From: Yamadazyma tenuis
Taxonomy: Eukaryota > Ascomycota > Pichiomycetes > Serinales > Debaryomycetaceae
Direction: 5' to 3'
NCBI RefSeq assembly: GCF_029203305.1
Contig: NC_089463.1
Location: forward strand, 1,071,001 to 1,135,000
Length of the DNA stretch: 64,000 nucleotides
The position numbers were made by a program, and so were the translations under genes. Under the pieces are notes generated by a model. It saw nothing but the letters and a program-made list of their open reading frames with translations, was not told the origin of the DNA and made no database searches. Positions within the stretch are counted from its first letter, which is position 1, and each line of letters begins with the position of its first letter. Shown here piece by piece: positions 29,559 to 38,700 of this stretch.

Positions 29559-30304
29559 GATGTATAATATCTATATATTCTTAATACGAAAAGAACAGGT
29601 ATGAAGAAAAATTTTTTCAAAGGGGGCGAAATGCGTTTAATTTATAGAAAAATTTTTCAATCAATGAAAATTTTTTTTGCTGAGATGAGAGACAACAGGG
29701 AGAAAAATTTCACTCGAGTGGCCTACGGTGCGCGGGGCCATTGGGAGAGCTACTGGGGAGAAGTTGCGCGTCTCATTAGTGCCAGGTAGAGAAGCAATGA
29801 TTTTGTGTCAAGTCTCTTATCTCGTATCTAATGGAAAAAGTATATTGTATAAATAAATAGGATACTAGGTTATATGACGATAAAATAAAAAGGAGGATAG
29901 TTGAAGATACTTGTTGTAGGGTTGGGAGAACAATGTAGGAGTGATGGTGTGGATTTCTGAGGTCAAATCGAGAGGTTGAGGATATGATAACCAAGTACTG
30001 GAAAAGACAACTATAAGTAGATTGGAGCCAGCTTATACTGAATAATTGACTGGTAGGAGGTGTCTATGGCACGTGATACTGTCCAGGTGCTACCCAGCGA
30101 CTGATAAAAGCTGCAAATGGGGTTTTCATCTAAAATTTAAATTGATAGTGAAAGTCAAGACCAAAACGCTCATCAGAAAGAGTCTTTCGATATAGAGCTC
30201 CAATTGTTTGTCCGATACTCAAATGATTTTAACCTCCAGCTATCTCCAATGGTCCAATTGACAACCGCTCAATATTCTCTGCTTGAACAGGATGCCAATC
30301 CCTC
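29559..30304. other. TEF1 promoter and SDS23 3' region
   Basis: TEF1 (start 29558) and SDS23 (stop 30305) are both on the minus strand. The interval has several AAAAATTTTT-type tracts at 29600-29720, consistent with a nucleosome-poor strong promoter. No gene or RNA was seen. Confidence 0.55.
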
Positions 30305-31735
30305 TTACTTGCGGAAAATCTCCAGGCTCGACGAATTATCAAATGACGACCGCGTAGTCGACGTCGAAGACCTTCTTCTCTGGTTTCTGGCATAGCTAGG
30401 ATCGATTTTCTTGCCATTTGACTTGATTGATGCCAAAAATCCAAGAATGTCCGTCAAGGTGATCACCCCCGTCAACTTCCCAGGTAATCCACCGTCAAAC
30501 GATAACGTATCCTCGATTGTTGACTGGTTGGGTGGATCCACGATCCACAACCGGTGGCTCTCGGTGGCCACCAACTTGGCAATGATCCTTCCAAGGCCGG
30601 TGTGTCTATTTACATGGAAAATCGGGAACTGGTCCTTTCCCTCCTCGATCCCCTTCTGGCTCAAATTGAAGCCGATGAAGTTCATCACCGACTTGTAGAG
30701 CAAGTGACTGTTCTTAGAGGACGTGAGGTTCTTGACGTCGACTATGGAAATATTTGCAACCAAATTGCCCTTGCGGTCAATCACCGCCAACGAACTGATG
30801 CGTTCCACAAACATCTTGTGGAGGGCTTCAATCAACAAGCTGTCACCATATATGGTGAGAGGGTTGGACGAACCGATCTTCAAATCCTCAATCGACTGGT
30901 TAAAATAGTACTCCAAGTTACTAAAGCGTCTGGCATTGTCCCAGATGAACCGAATTAACCGTCTCTGTGACAAGATCCCCACAATATGCCCGATGTTGTT
31001 GACGAGCGCCACTCGGTGGACGCCGTTGCCCAAGATTTCCATCACCGACACCAAGCTGTCGTTCTCGTTGATCTTGACAAATGGGTTCTTGGGATGCAAC
31101 GCAATGATGAACGTCACCGGCACCTCCTCGCCCTTCTTGCCCTTCTCGACGTACAGGTCAAACACCTCAGCCGTGATGTCGGTGTCGCTGCCGGCACCAC
31201 CCACCGTCAAGTCCTGGTACCGGATCTTATTCATAATCATGAGGATGTATGTGTTTAGGTCTGAGTAATCAAATGTCAAGCAGTTGGTGAGGTCACGGGG
31301 GTCAGGCGAGGTAATGACCGGGACACTGGTCAAAGAGTGCTCCATGAGAGTTTCAAACGCCTTTTGGATCAGGTACGACGAGTTGATGGTGATTAAACGG
31401 TTACTCTCAATCAATTCTGTCAATTGAACCTCGTGCATGTCCATACTGGACCGCGAGCTCAAGCTGTTGTTGCGTGACAAGTTGAACGAGTTGATGTCGT
31501 CGTTGTTGGGGAACGGGTTGGCAGGCAACGGCGGAGGAGAGCTTAGCATTTCCACAATGGAAGGTTTACGTGACGAGGCCTGCGACAGCGAGGGGGGGAG
31601 GTGAGAGCCAATGCTGTGTTTGTGGGTATGATGCTGACTGGAGATGGATGGGTTACGTTCATGTGACAAGTTGGGTGAGATAGCCAGCGACGTGGTCTTG
31701 GGCGACGTGGGAATGGATCGTTGGAAGTTACTCAT
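30305..31735 (-). CDS. SDS23: Sds23-like CBS-domain protein (PP2A regulator)
   Basis: Sds23/Moc1 proteins carry CBS domains, bind and inhibit PP2A-type phosphatases, and act in cell-cycle entry and glucose response. The N-terminus (MSNFQRSIPTSPKTTSLA, about 100 residues) is Ser/Pro-rich and phosphorylatable. CBS repeats follow: LTSVPVITSPD, VHRVALVNNIGHIVGILSQRRLIRF, ISSLAVIDRKGNLVANISIVD and KLTGVITLTDILGFL. The start at 31733-31735 is preferred to 31843 because the extra residues are unlike the family. Length is 476 residues. Confidence 0.92.
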   Translation of the reverse strand: MSNFQRSIPTSPKTTSLAISPNLSHERNPSISSQHHTHKHSIGSHLPPSLSQASSRKPSIVEMLSSPPPLPANPFPNNDDINSFNLSRNNSLSSRSSMDMHEVQLTELIESNRLITINSSYLIQKAFETLMEHSLTSVPVITSPDPRDLTNCLTFDYSDLNTYILMIMNKIRYQDLTVGGAGSDTDITAEVFDLYVEKGKKGEEVPVTFIIALHPKNPFVKINENDSLVSVMEILGNGVHRVALVNNIGHIVGILSQRRLIRFIWDNARRFSNLEYYFNQSIEDLKIGSSNPLTIYGDSLLIEALHKMFVERISSLAVIDRKGNLVANISIVDVKNLTSSKNSHLLYKSVMNFIGFNLSQKGIEEGKDQFPIFHVNRHTGLGRIIAKLVATESHRLWIVDPPNQSTIEDTLSFDGGLPGKLTGVITLTDILGFLASIKSNGKKIDPSYARNQRRRSSTSTTRSSFDNSSSLEIFRK

Positions 31736-32521
31736 GGTGAAGTAGGTGAAAATTGGAGTCTCCAGATTTTTTTTTCGAGTGAGAAATTGGAGAAGTGAGG
31801 GTGCCCCTTTTGGGCGATAATGGGCTAGGATAGACAAAGGCACGGGGTGGGAGGTGAAAAAATGGAATCAAGAGGTGGGAGCTGTGATATGGATGGGGGT
31901 TGTTTGCATAGCAGAGGGGGGGGTCTGAAACCAGTAGGCGTTTGGGTCAGATAAGGATGTTGAGGTAGGTTGCTACCGGAGATGTCGCACGACATCGCGC
32001 GATCAGGTGCCGTGACCTTCCACAGCCTGCGACATGGATGCAGACAAAGACACAGACACAAAGAAAACAGCAACATAAATACATTTTTGGGGTGGCACGG
32101 CGGAACTCACCATTAAGGCGTCTTCTTACACACCAGAAGAAATTCTGATTGGTGGTGTTATATTTGACCGAGTGGGCCAACTTGCCGGTGGTACTTTGGT
32201 GCACCGATTGAAATGAGCTCACTTTGCTTGGAAGCCAACGTTGGGACCCAAGACGGTGGCGCCTTAGGTCGGGTCTACCCCCGGAAGTATGCATCTCAGA
32301 TAAGGATCGATTAGATCCACTAGCTCAAAATCGCACCAAGTATCGCGCGCTGGCACTGCTATCTGGGGCTATCGTTTTCTCCGGTATTCCCTCGGCACAC
32401 CCCCGTCACTATTAATTCCGGCCACCCAACATTTTTATTCGCACCTAAAAATTTTCGCAACTATATAAAGCACCTTCTATCCTTTAATGGATCTGGCAAC
32501 CGATTCTTATTCAAATTAAAT
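31736..32521. other. Divergent SDS23/OLE1 promoter region
   Basis: A ~790-bp divergent promoter containing a perfect inverted repeat GATGTCG-CA-CGACATC at 31981-31996, G-rich runs near 31915-31925, and the OLE1 TATA box. No ORF with protein character was found. Confidence 0.55.
32462..32469 (+). promoter_or_regulatory. OLE1 TATA box
   Basis: TATATAAA lies 60 bp before the OLE1 ATG at 32522, normal core-promoter spacing. Confidence 0.65.
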
Positions 32522-34045
32522 ATGAGTGGTTCAGAGAAGCTTGAAATCGCCGATTTAACGGCCTTGAATGCTATTGCCGCCGGGAGCAATAAGAAGAACC
32601 CAAGAATCGTAGCTGCCGGAATCGGTGGGAAATTAATGGGTACAAAGTCGCTCGTTACGGTGACAGCGGAACAATTGACCGAAGATTTAAAACACAACAA
32701 CTCCTTGTCACAAGAACAGAAGAATAAAATTATCCAGGATGTCAAGGATGCAAAGGTCGCCAATGAGGTCAAGAAAACCGAGGATGCTACCAAGTTACAC
32801 ATTAGTGAGCAACCTTGGACTCTTAACAACTGGTACAAGCATGTGAACTGGTTGAATTTTGTATTGGTAATTGCTATCCCAAGTTATGGATTATTTCAAG
32901 CATTCCAATACCCTCCATGTCTCAAGACCTTAGTGTTGGCATTTGTGCTCTATGCCTTTAGTGGTCTTTCCATCACCGCTGGTTACCATAGAGGTTGGGC
33001 TCACAAGGCGTACGAAATGTCTACTCCCGTCAAGTGGTTTTTTGCATTATTTGGAGCGGGTGCTATTCAAGGATCTGTCAAATGGTGGGCACATGGCCAC
33101 AGAGTCCACCACAGATACACAGACACCAACAAGGATCCATATGATGCCAGAAAAGGGTTCATGTATAGTCATTTGACGTGGATGTTGACGATTCCCAACC
33201 CTAAGCACAGAGCCAGAGCCGACATTTCGGACTTGATTGCCGACCCTGTTGTCAAGTTCCAACACACACACTACATGGCTCTCTTACTTTTGATGGCATT
33301 CATCGTTCCAACCGTGACGGCCGGGTTATTTTGGGGAGACTACTGGGGAGGTTTTATCTACGGAGGAATTCTCAAGACGTTTGTTATTCAACAAGCAACC
33401 TTCTGTGTCAATTCGTTGGCTCACTGGATTGGTAAACAACCATTTGATGACAGAAGAACCCCCAGAGATCATGCATTGACGGCATTGGTGACGTTTGGTG
33501 AAGGATACCATAACTTCCATCACGAATTCCCCAGTGATTACAGAAATGCCTTGAAATGGTACCAATACGATCCTACCAAGGTAACCATTTATGTGTTGTC
33601 CAAATTGGGCTTGGCCCACAACTTAAGAACCTTCAGTCAAAACGCCATTGACCAGGGCAGATTCCAACAACAACAGAAGATGTTGGACAAAATGAGAACA
33701 AACTTGCAATGGGGTCAACAGGTGAGCGAATTGCCAGTATGGGACAGAGAAGAGTTCAATACCAGAGCTAAGAAGGAAGGTTTGATTTTGATTTCAGGTA
33801 TAATTCACAACGTCAAGACGTTCATCAAAGAACATCCCGGTGGTCAAGCAGTTGTCAGAGCCTCTTTAGGTAAGGATGCCAGTGAGGCTTTCAACGGTGC
33901 TGTGTATGCTCATTCCAACGCTGCTCATAACTTGTTGGCTAACATGAGAGTGGCGGTGTTGAGGGATTCGAACCCTAACAACAACACCTTTGCTGTTCAA
34001 CAACAATACTTGGATGACCATGCTATTTATAAGAAGCTTCTGTAG
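32522..34045 (+). CDS. OLE1: Stearoyl-CoA delta-9 desaturase
   Basis: This ER membrane enzyme makes palmitoleate and oleate from saturated acyl-CoA using cytochrome b5 electrons. It has four hydrophobic spans and three His boxes: HRGWAH, HRVHHRYTD and the third box GYHNFHHEFP. A fused C-terminal cytochrome b5 domain (about 400-507) shows the haem-binding EHPGGQ and a His in YAHSNAAHN. At 507 residues it is typical of the fungal fusion enzyme. Confidence 0.97.
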   Translation: MSGSEKLEIADLTALNAIAAGSNKKNPRIVAAGIGGKLMGTKSLVTVTAEQLTEDLKHNNSLSQEQKNKIIQDVKDAKVANEVKKTEDATKLHISEQPWTLNNWYKHVNWLNFVLVIAIPSYGLFQAFQYPPCLKTLVLAFVLYAFSGLSITAGYHRGWAHKAYEMSTPVKWFFALFGAGAIQGSVKWWAHGHRVHHRYTDTNKDPYDARKGFMYSHLTWMLTIPNPKHRARADISDLIADPVVKFQHTHYMALLLLMAFIVPTVTAGLFWGDYWGGFIYGGILKTFVIQQATFCVNSLAHWIGKQPFDDRRTPRDHALTALVTFGEGYHNFHHEFPSDYRNALKWYQYDPTKVTIYVLSKLGLAHNLRTFSQNAIDQGRFQQQQKMLDKMRTNLQWGQQVSELPVWDREEFNTRAKKEGLILISGIIHNVKTFIKEHPGGQAVVRASLGKDASEAFNGAVYAHSNAAHNLLANMRVAVLRDSNPNNNTFAVQQQYLDDHAIYKKLL

Positions 34046-34286
34046 AAGTGCATATGAGAAATTTAATTCTTTTGGAACCAGTTTAGAAACACGTAAAATC
34101 CTTCTCTGGAGCCCTAGTCGACCGCGCATGAGATCATTCGTTAACTTGGGTAGTCAATGACGGTAGACTGCTTTGGGTATACGATTCCTAAATTGTTACC
34201 TCAGAATCACGCAACTTTTTTTTGGGTGGTGTTACTTTTACTTTTCGCTGCGAATCAGGAGATTTTTGCACCCAAAAAAAGTCCCA

Positions 34287-34294
34287 TATAAATA
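34287..34294 (+). promoter_or_regulatory. TATA box of the 54-residue gene
   Basis: TATAAATA is 71 bp upstream of the ATG at 34365. It supports the short downstream ORF being a real, separately transcribed gene. Confidence 0.55.
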
Positions 34295-34364
34295 GGGCTG
34301 AAAATCGAAGTTGAATTATCATCAAGATTTATTTGACACAACCACCATAAATATTCAAAATACA

Positions 34365-34529
34365 ATGAACGCTGCTTTACCACGTACCAACGTTTTGCAA
34401 TTTGCTGCTAGAAGAGTTCCAATTATTGGCCTCTGGGCCTCATTCTTGGGTGTTTTCTTCTACTGGCCACACGCAAGTAGAAGAATCTCCGACAAGGTTC
34501 ACCATGTGAATAGAATCGCCGCCATATAA
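34365..34529 (+). CDS. Small single-span protein, probably mitochondrial
   Basis: A 54-residue ORF with its own TATA box. It has a basic, acid-free N-terminus (MNAALPRTNVLQFAARRVP), one hydrophobic span (IIGLWASFLGVFFYW) and a basic C-terminal tail (HASRRISDKVHHVNR). This is the layout of small accessory subunits of respiratory complexes or ATP synthase in the inner membrane. I cannot match it to a named subunit. It converges on the alpha-xylosidase gene with a gap of about 150 bp. Confidence 0.7.
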   Translation: MNAALPRTNVLQFAARRVPIIGLWASFLGVFFYWPHASRRISDKVHHVNRIAAI

Positions 34530-34680
34530 CCGCATAGCATATACACAATATAAGAGAAACAATATACGCAATAGAAGAGAAACAATACGAGAGTGTAGGA
34601 AACAGCTCCTTAGCTCTGGTGACCGTCTATTTCCTCCATTGCAATACTTTACGTTCACTCCAATAATACTGTATATCCAT

Positions 34681-37086
34681 CTACACATACTCAATCGAAG
34701 CCTTACCAGAAACCTTGACAATTGTGTTGCCCAAAGTATCCTTAGTACCAGCATTCTTCACATCAGCTCCCAACACCTTCACGTAGTAAGTCTTAGAAGC
34801 CTTACCCGAAGTCGAGATATCAAACCCAGAAGCAGTCTTCTTGATTGAAACGGTAGCAATAATTTCTCCTGCCTTCTTGACGTCGGGGATTGGAATCGTC
34901 TGGTTGGTTTCCAACTGGTAGACGTTCACCATAAAGTCCTCGTGATAAGCGAAGTCAGGAACTTCAATCTTGGTTTCAGGGCCAGCAGTGACAAAAGCTG
35001 AGTCAGGCCTCACCAACACGGGCATGGACTTGAAGTCATGAGTCTCTTTGAAGTACTTTCCGTCCACAGAATCTCTGATTTCCCCGTCCAAGTAACCGTA
35101 CCATTTACCCTTAGGCACGTAGTAACTAACATCTCCTTCGGCATTGAACACCGGAGCCACCAACAAAGCGTCTCCCAACATGAACTGGGTGTCGCAAGTA
35201 AGGGAAACGTCATCCTGGGGGAATTCCAATAACATGGCTCTCATGACGGGAGTGGCTTCCTTGTGAGCCTCGATGGCCTTAGCAAAAATGTACGGCATCA
35301 ACGAGATTTTCAAGTCGGTGAACTTCTTCAACACCACCGAAGCCTCGTCGTCAAAGTTCCATGGCACTCGGTACGAGTTGGAGCCATGTAACCGAGAATG
35401 GGAGGACATTAAGCCAAAGGCGCACCATCTCTTGTAGACGGCTGGGTCGGGAGAACCTTCAAAACCACCAATGTCGTGAGACCAGAAGCCAAAGCCCGAC
35501 AAAGTCAACGACAAACCTCCTCTCAAGGACTCGGCCATGGCTTCAAATGACGACTCACAGTCACCTCCCCAGTGTACTGGGAATTGTTGGGAACCGGCGG
35601 TGGCAGAACGAGCAAAGAGGCACGCTTCATTCTTGCCCAACTTCTTTTCCAACATCTCAAACACGCACTTATTGTACTGAAACGTGTAGTAGTTGTGCAT
35701 GGCCACCGGGTCGCTGCCGTCGTAGTACTTGATGTCCTTGACGGGGATTCTCTCACCAAAATCGGTCTTGAACGAATCGACTCCAATATCGACCAACGCC
35801 GCCAACTTATCCTGGTACCATTTCCAGGCATCAGGATTGGTAAAGTCTACAATTCCCATACCCGCCTGCCACAAATCGGTTTGGTAGCTGGACCCATCGG
35901 TGTTTTTGATCAAGTAGCCCTTGGCATCAGCATCCTTGAATAAAGCCGATTCCTGCGCGATGTACGAGTTGATCCACACACACACCTTGATACCAAAATC
36001 TTTCTTCAACTTGGCCAACATGGCCTTGGCGTCGGGGAAGTAGTCGGCATCAAACTCAAAGTCACACCACTGGAAGCCCTTCATCCAAAACGAGTCAAAG
36101 TGGAAGGTTCTCAAGGGAATATTCCGGTCTTTCATGCCCTGTAAGAACCCAGAGACAGTGTTAATGTCGTAGGAGGTGGTGAACGAGGTAGTCAACCACA
36201 ACCCAAACGTCCACGCGGGGGGTAATGCTGGGAAGCCTGTCAACCCGGCGTACCGCTTTAAAACCGTCTTGGGGTCTGGACCGTTGATAATATAGATGCG
36301 AGCTCCTTCGCCCGGCACCGTGATATTAACCCGAGTGGTTCTTTCACTCTGTAACTCGAATACCACACTCAGGGGGGAGTCGACAAACACCCCGTAACCC
36401 TTGGACGAGAGGTAGAACGGAATGTTTTTGTAGGTCCATTCGGAAGAGGTACCACCGTCTTCGTTCCACATTTCGACTCTTTGGCCGTTCTTCAAGAAGG
36501 GTCCGAACCGTTCACCCAAGCCGTACAATTTTTCGCCCACCGAGAGATGAAGCTGGGTGGTGATGTAGGTGGAGGCGGTGTTGGTGGTGGCCGCGGCCTT
36601 GGGGTACCGCGAGTCAGCGACCCAGCCCACGGACCGGAATCCGAGTTTAGTCAAGAATCTGTCGTTGGACTTAAACTCCACTCCGAATTCGCGCTTCGCG
36701 AGGGTAGCGGTGAGGTCGCCAGCTGCCGCCAACGTCGCGGTGTGCTCGTCGACGTCGGTCGCGCTCACGGTGGTATTTTTGCTTGCAGCCAATTCGAAGC
36801 GAGGTTCTTTGCTGTTCAAGTACTTGGATAAATGGTGGTACGCTTCAAATCCCACGACTCCTTCGGCCGGTGAAGTGATTTTTGTCGAGATGGACGCGGT
36901 GTTCAAGGTGGCACCACGGTTGTCCAATGGTCTGGTACCAGCCAAGGTGTAGATGGAGTCTTTTTCCACCACGGTTTTGAAGGCCTCAGCGGCCCATCTG
37001 ATCAAAACCCCCTCTTTGGATTCCCACATTCCGCGGGAAAAGCGGGTATCGCTTTCCACATACCTGTCAATGGAGTATCCGGACAT
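34681..37086 (-). CDS. GH31 alpha-xylosidase (YicI-like), intracellular
   Basis: This glycoside hydrolase family 31 enzyme most resembles bacterial YicI-type alpha-xylosidases, which release alpha-xylose from isoprimeverose and xyloglucan fragments. The nucleophile Asp442 lies in GVDSFKTDFGERIP, a sequence close to that of E. coli YicI. The acid/base Asp509 lies in GGDCESSFEAM, and GFGFWSHDIGGFEG follows. An N-terminal beta-sandwich and C-terminal beta domains flank the barrel (801 residues). No signal peptide is visible, so it is likely cytosolic and dependent on imported oligosaccharides. Other GH31 activities are less likely given the KTDFGE motif. Confidence 0.9.
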   Translation of the reverse strand: MSGYSIDRYVESDTRFSRGMWESKEGVLIRWAAEAFKTVVEKDSIYTLAGTRPLDNRGATLNTASISTKITSPAEGVVGFEAYHHLSKYLNSKEPRFELAASKNTTVSATDVDEHTATLAAAGDLTATLAKREFGVEFKSNDRFLTKLGFRSVGWVADSRYPKAAATTNTASTYITTQLHLSVGEKLYGLGERFGPFLKNGQRVEMWNEDGGTSSEWTYKNIPFYLSSKGYGVFVDSPLSVVFELQSERTTRVNITVPGEGARIYIINGPDPKTVLKRYAGLTGFPALPPAWTFGLWLTTSFTTSYDINTVSGFLQGMKDRNIPLRTFHFDSFWMKGFQWCDFEFDADYFPDAKAMLAKLKKDFGIKVCVWINSYIAQESALFKDADAKGYLIKNTDGSSYQTDLWQAGMGIVDFTNPDAWKWYQDKLAALVDIGVDSFKTDFGERIPVKDIKYYDGSDPVAMHNYYTFQYNKCVFEMLEKKLGKNEACLFARSATAGSQQFPVHWGGDCESSFEAMAESLRGGLSLTLSGFGFWSHDIGGFEGSPDPAVYKRWCAFGLMSSHSRLHGSNSYRVPWNFDDEASVVLKKFTDLKISLMPYIFAKAIEAHKEATPVMRAMLLEFPQDDVSLTCDTQFMLGDALLVAPVFNAEGDVSYYVPKGKWYGYLDGEIRDSVDGKYFKETHDFKSMPVLVRPDSAFVTAGPETKIEVPDFAYHEDFMVNVYQLETNQTIPIPDVKKAGEIIATVSIKKTASGFDISTSGKASKTYYVKVLGADVKNAGTKDTLGNTIVKVSGKASIEYV

Positions 37087-37572
37087 GGTGATGATTGTAA
37101 AGGCAGATCATGGGAATCTGGGGATTTATATAATTAGGCATCTCAAATTTCCCCGGAAAGATTCTGGGGGGATTGTGCAGGAGGGAGGGGCTGCGAGTGG
37201 GAGGATATTCCACTAAATTTTCCGACACGTGAGCCACCGCACGTGAGTGTCCCCGGGGGCTCCCATGGGTTCCAGCAGCCATGGTAATGGAGGTGTAGTA
37301 CTGGGTGTGTATAGGTAATACACCTCTGGGAGTCCGAGAGTCAAGTTGAGGAATATTGACAGCCGAAACGGTTGAGTACCAGAGAATTGATCTATCACTT
37401 GGTGATGGATCTGGAGTTCACCAACATGCAGAAAACACAAACTACCTGACTTTCATGTCACTAATGGGAGTTCCCCAGGTTTTTAATTGAGTTACCTGGA
37501 TGTGAAGCTCTGATAGTTAAGGATGATAGGCCATCCATTAAAAGCGCGGAAATTTCCTATCATCAACTTACA
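37087..37572. other. Divergent promoter region alpha-xylosidase/SNX3
   Basis: About 490 bp between divergent starts. CACGTGAG occurs twice near 37226-37246, one containing the E-box core CACGTG. No ORF with protein character was found. Confidence 0.5.
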
Positions 37573-38200
37573 ATGCCAAAACCGTTCCAGCCCATCAGCG
37601 ATATCTTGAACACTACCAGCCCTACCAAGCCCCAGTCGTTCAACGAGATCTATGGTGAGCCCGAGAATTTCTTGGAAATCGAGGTACGTTTCTGCGCTCG
37701 GATGGGTATCCCTCATGGGTGTCCACCCCTGGATTCCCACCCTTGAGAGCCCACTATTACACAACCAGTACTAACATCCACAGGTACGCAGTGCCCAGAC
37801 CCACAATACCGGCCGCGAAGTCTTCACCGACTACGAGGTGGTGTGCAGAGTATGTATTAACATCACCCACACCCAACTAATTGCTGTACTAACTATTTAG
37901 ACCAACATTCCAGCATTCAAAAAACGCCATAGTAAAGTCCGTAGGCGGTACTCAGATTTCGTACGGTTGAAGCAAATTCTCGAAACGGAGACATCTCGGG
38001 TGGTGATTCCTCTGTTGCCAGGGAAGATCTTACTCAATTCGAACAAATTCAACGATTTGAATATTGAGAAACGAAGACAAGGCCTTGAAAAGTTTTTGAG
38101 CATTGTGAGTGGGCACCCACTCCTACAGACCGGATCTAAAACCCTCATAGACTTTATCCAAGATGACAAGTGGGACCCCAAGCCGTTAAACTATTACTAG
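37573..38200 (+). CDS. SNX3: Snx3/Grd19 sorting nexin, three exons
   Basis: A PX-domain sorting nexin that retrieves cargo such as Golgi proteins from endosomes with retromer. Exons: 37573-37683, 37784-37849 and 37901-38200, encoding 158 residues (S. cerevisiae 162). The splice frame is intact across both junctions. The PX domain shows [14 protein letters not shown] and the PtdIns3P-binding VIPLLPGK, and the end [11 protein letters not shown] is near-universal in the family. The spliced model was needed because no exon alone contains the whole gene. Confidence 0.95.
37684..37783 (+). other. SNX3 intron 1
   Basis: A 100-nt intron with donor GTACGT, branch site TACTAAC at 37769-37775 and acceptor CAG ending at 37783. 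It interrupts the gene between codons 37 and 38 (phase 0). Confidence 0.92.
37850..37900 (+). other. SNX3 intron 2
   Basis: A short 51-nt intron with donor GTATGT, branch site TACTAAC at 37888-37894 and acceptor TAG at 37898-37900. Phase 0. Confidence 0.92.
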
Positions 38201-38227
38201 GGAGTTAAGCCCGATTAGGGTGGGAGG

Positions 38228-38302
38228 CCAAGCTCCGGATATCGATACCCAAGCTCCGATGGTCTAGAGCCAAGCTCCGGACCCCCGACGCCCAAGCTCC
38301 GG
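38228..38302. repeat. Four spaced CCAAGCTCCG repeats
   Basis: CCAAGCTCCG recurs at 38228, 38249, 38270 and 38292 (spacing 21, 21 and 22 bp), often followed by GGAnnTCGATA-like sequence. The array starts 28 bp after the SNX3 stop. Confidence 0.8.
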
Positions 38303-38554
38303 ACCTCGATATTCCCCTTCAGGTGCTCGTATAACCAGTCCCTCGGGGTCGATCTCCGAGCTGGTAGCTTCTTCGACGTCTCCTGGTGGTAGAGTCCAAA
38401 TTCTCTCCCCGAGCAGAGGCGTTCATGACTGAAAATCAAACACTGCATCTCTATTACCGACAAAACATTACTAAACCCCCAAATGTACATTCATTGTATC
38501 GTTCTTCATAACCTTCTCCACAATTGACATTGACTGTCATGATCAACTTCGACC

Positions 38555-38700
38555 CCATACACCCAACGCTTTCGCACGTTGGGCATGGGCGTATGGATCA
38601 CACTAAAGCCCGAATGTCGAGCACGACATTCAACCCTCGTAAACGCCGGTCGGTGTTTACTTGACCCGGAATATAGGAGACGTAGGCATACACCGACATT
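38555..38700. other. Cluster of three hairpins with a competing pairing
   Basis: Three successive inverted repeats: CCATAC/GTATGG (38555-38596) enclosing CCCAACG/CGTTGGG; GAATGTCG-AGCA-CGACATTC (38612-38631); and GTAAACGCC-GGTC-GGTGTTTAC (38639-38660, one G-T pair). ACACCGAC at 38690-38697 could instead pair with GTCGGTGT of the third hairpin. No known RNA family is recognised. Confidence 0.6.

Noticed and set aside
38215..38490. 91-codon minus ORF encoding ELG repeats
   Set aside because: The apparent repeat comes from the CCAAGCTCCG DNA repeats. The spacing is not consistently a multiple of three and there is no other coding signal.
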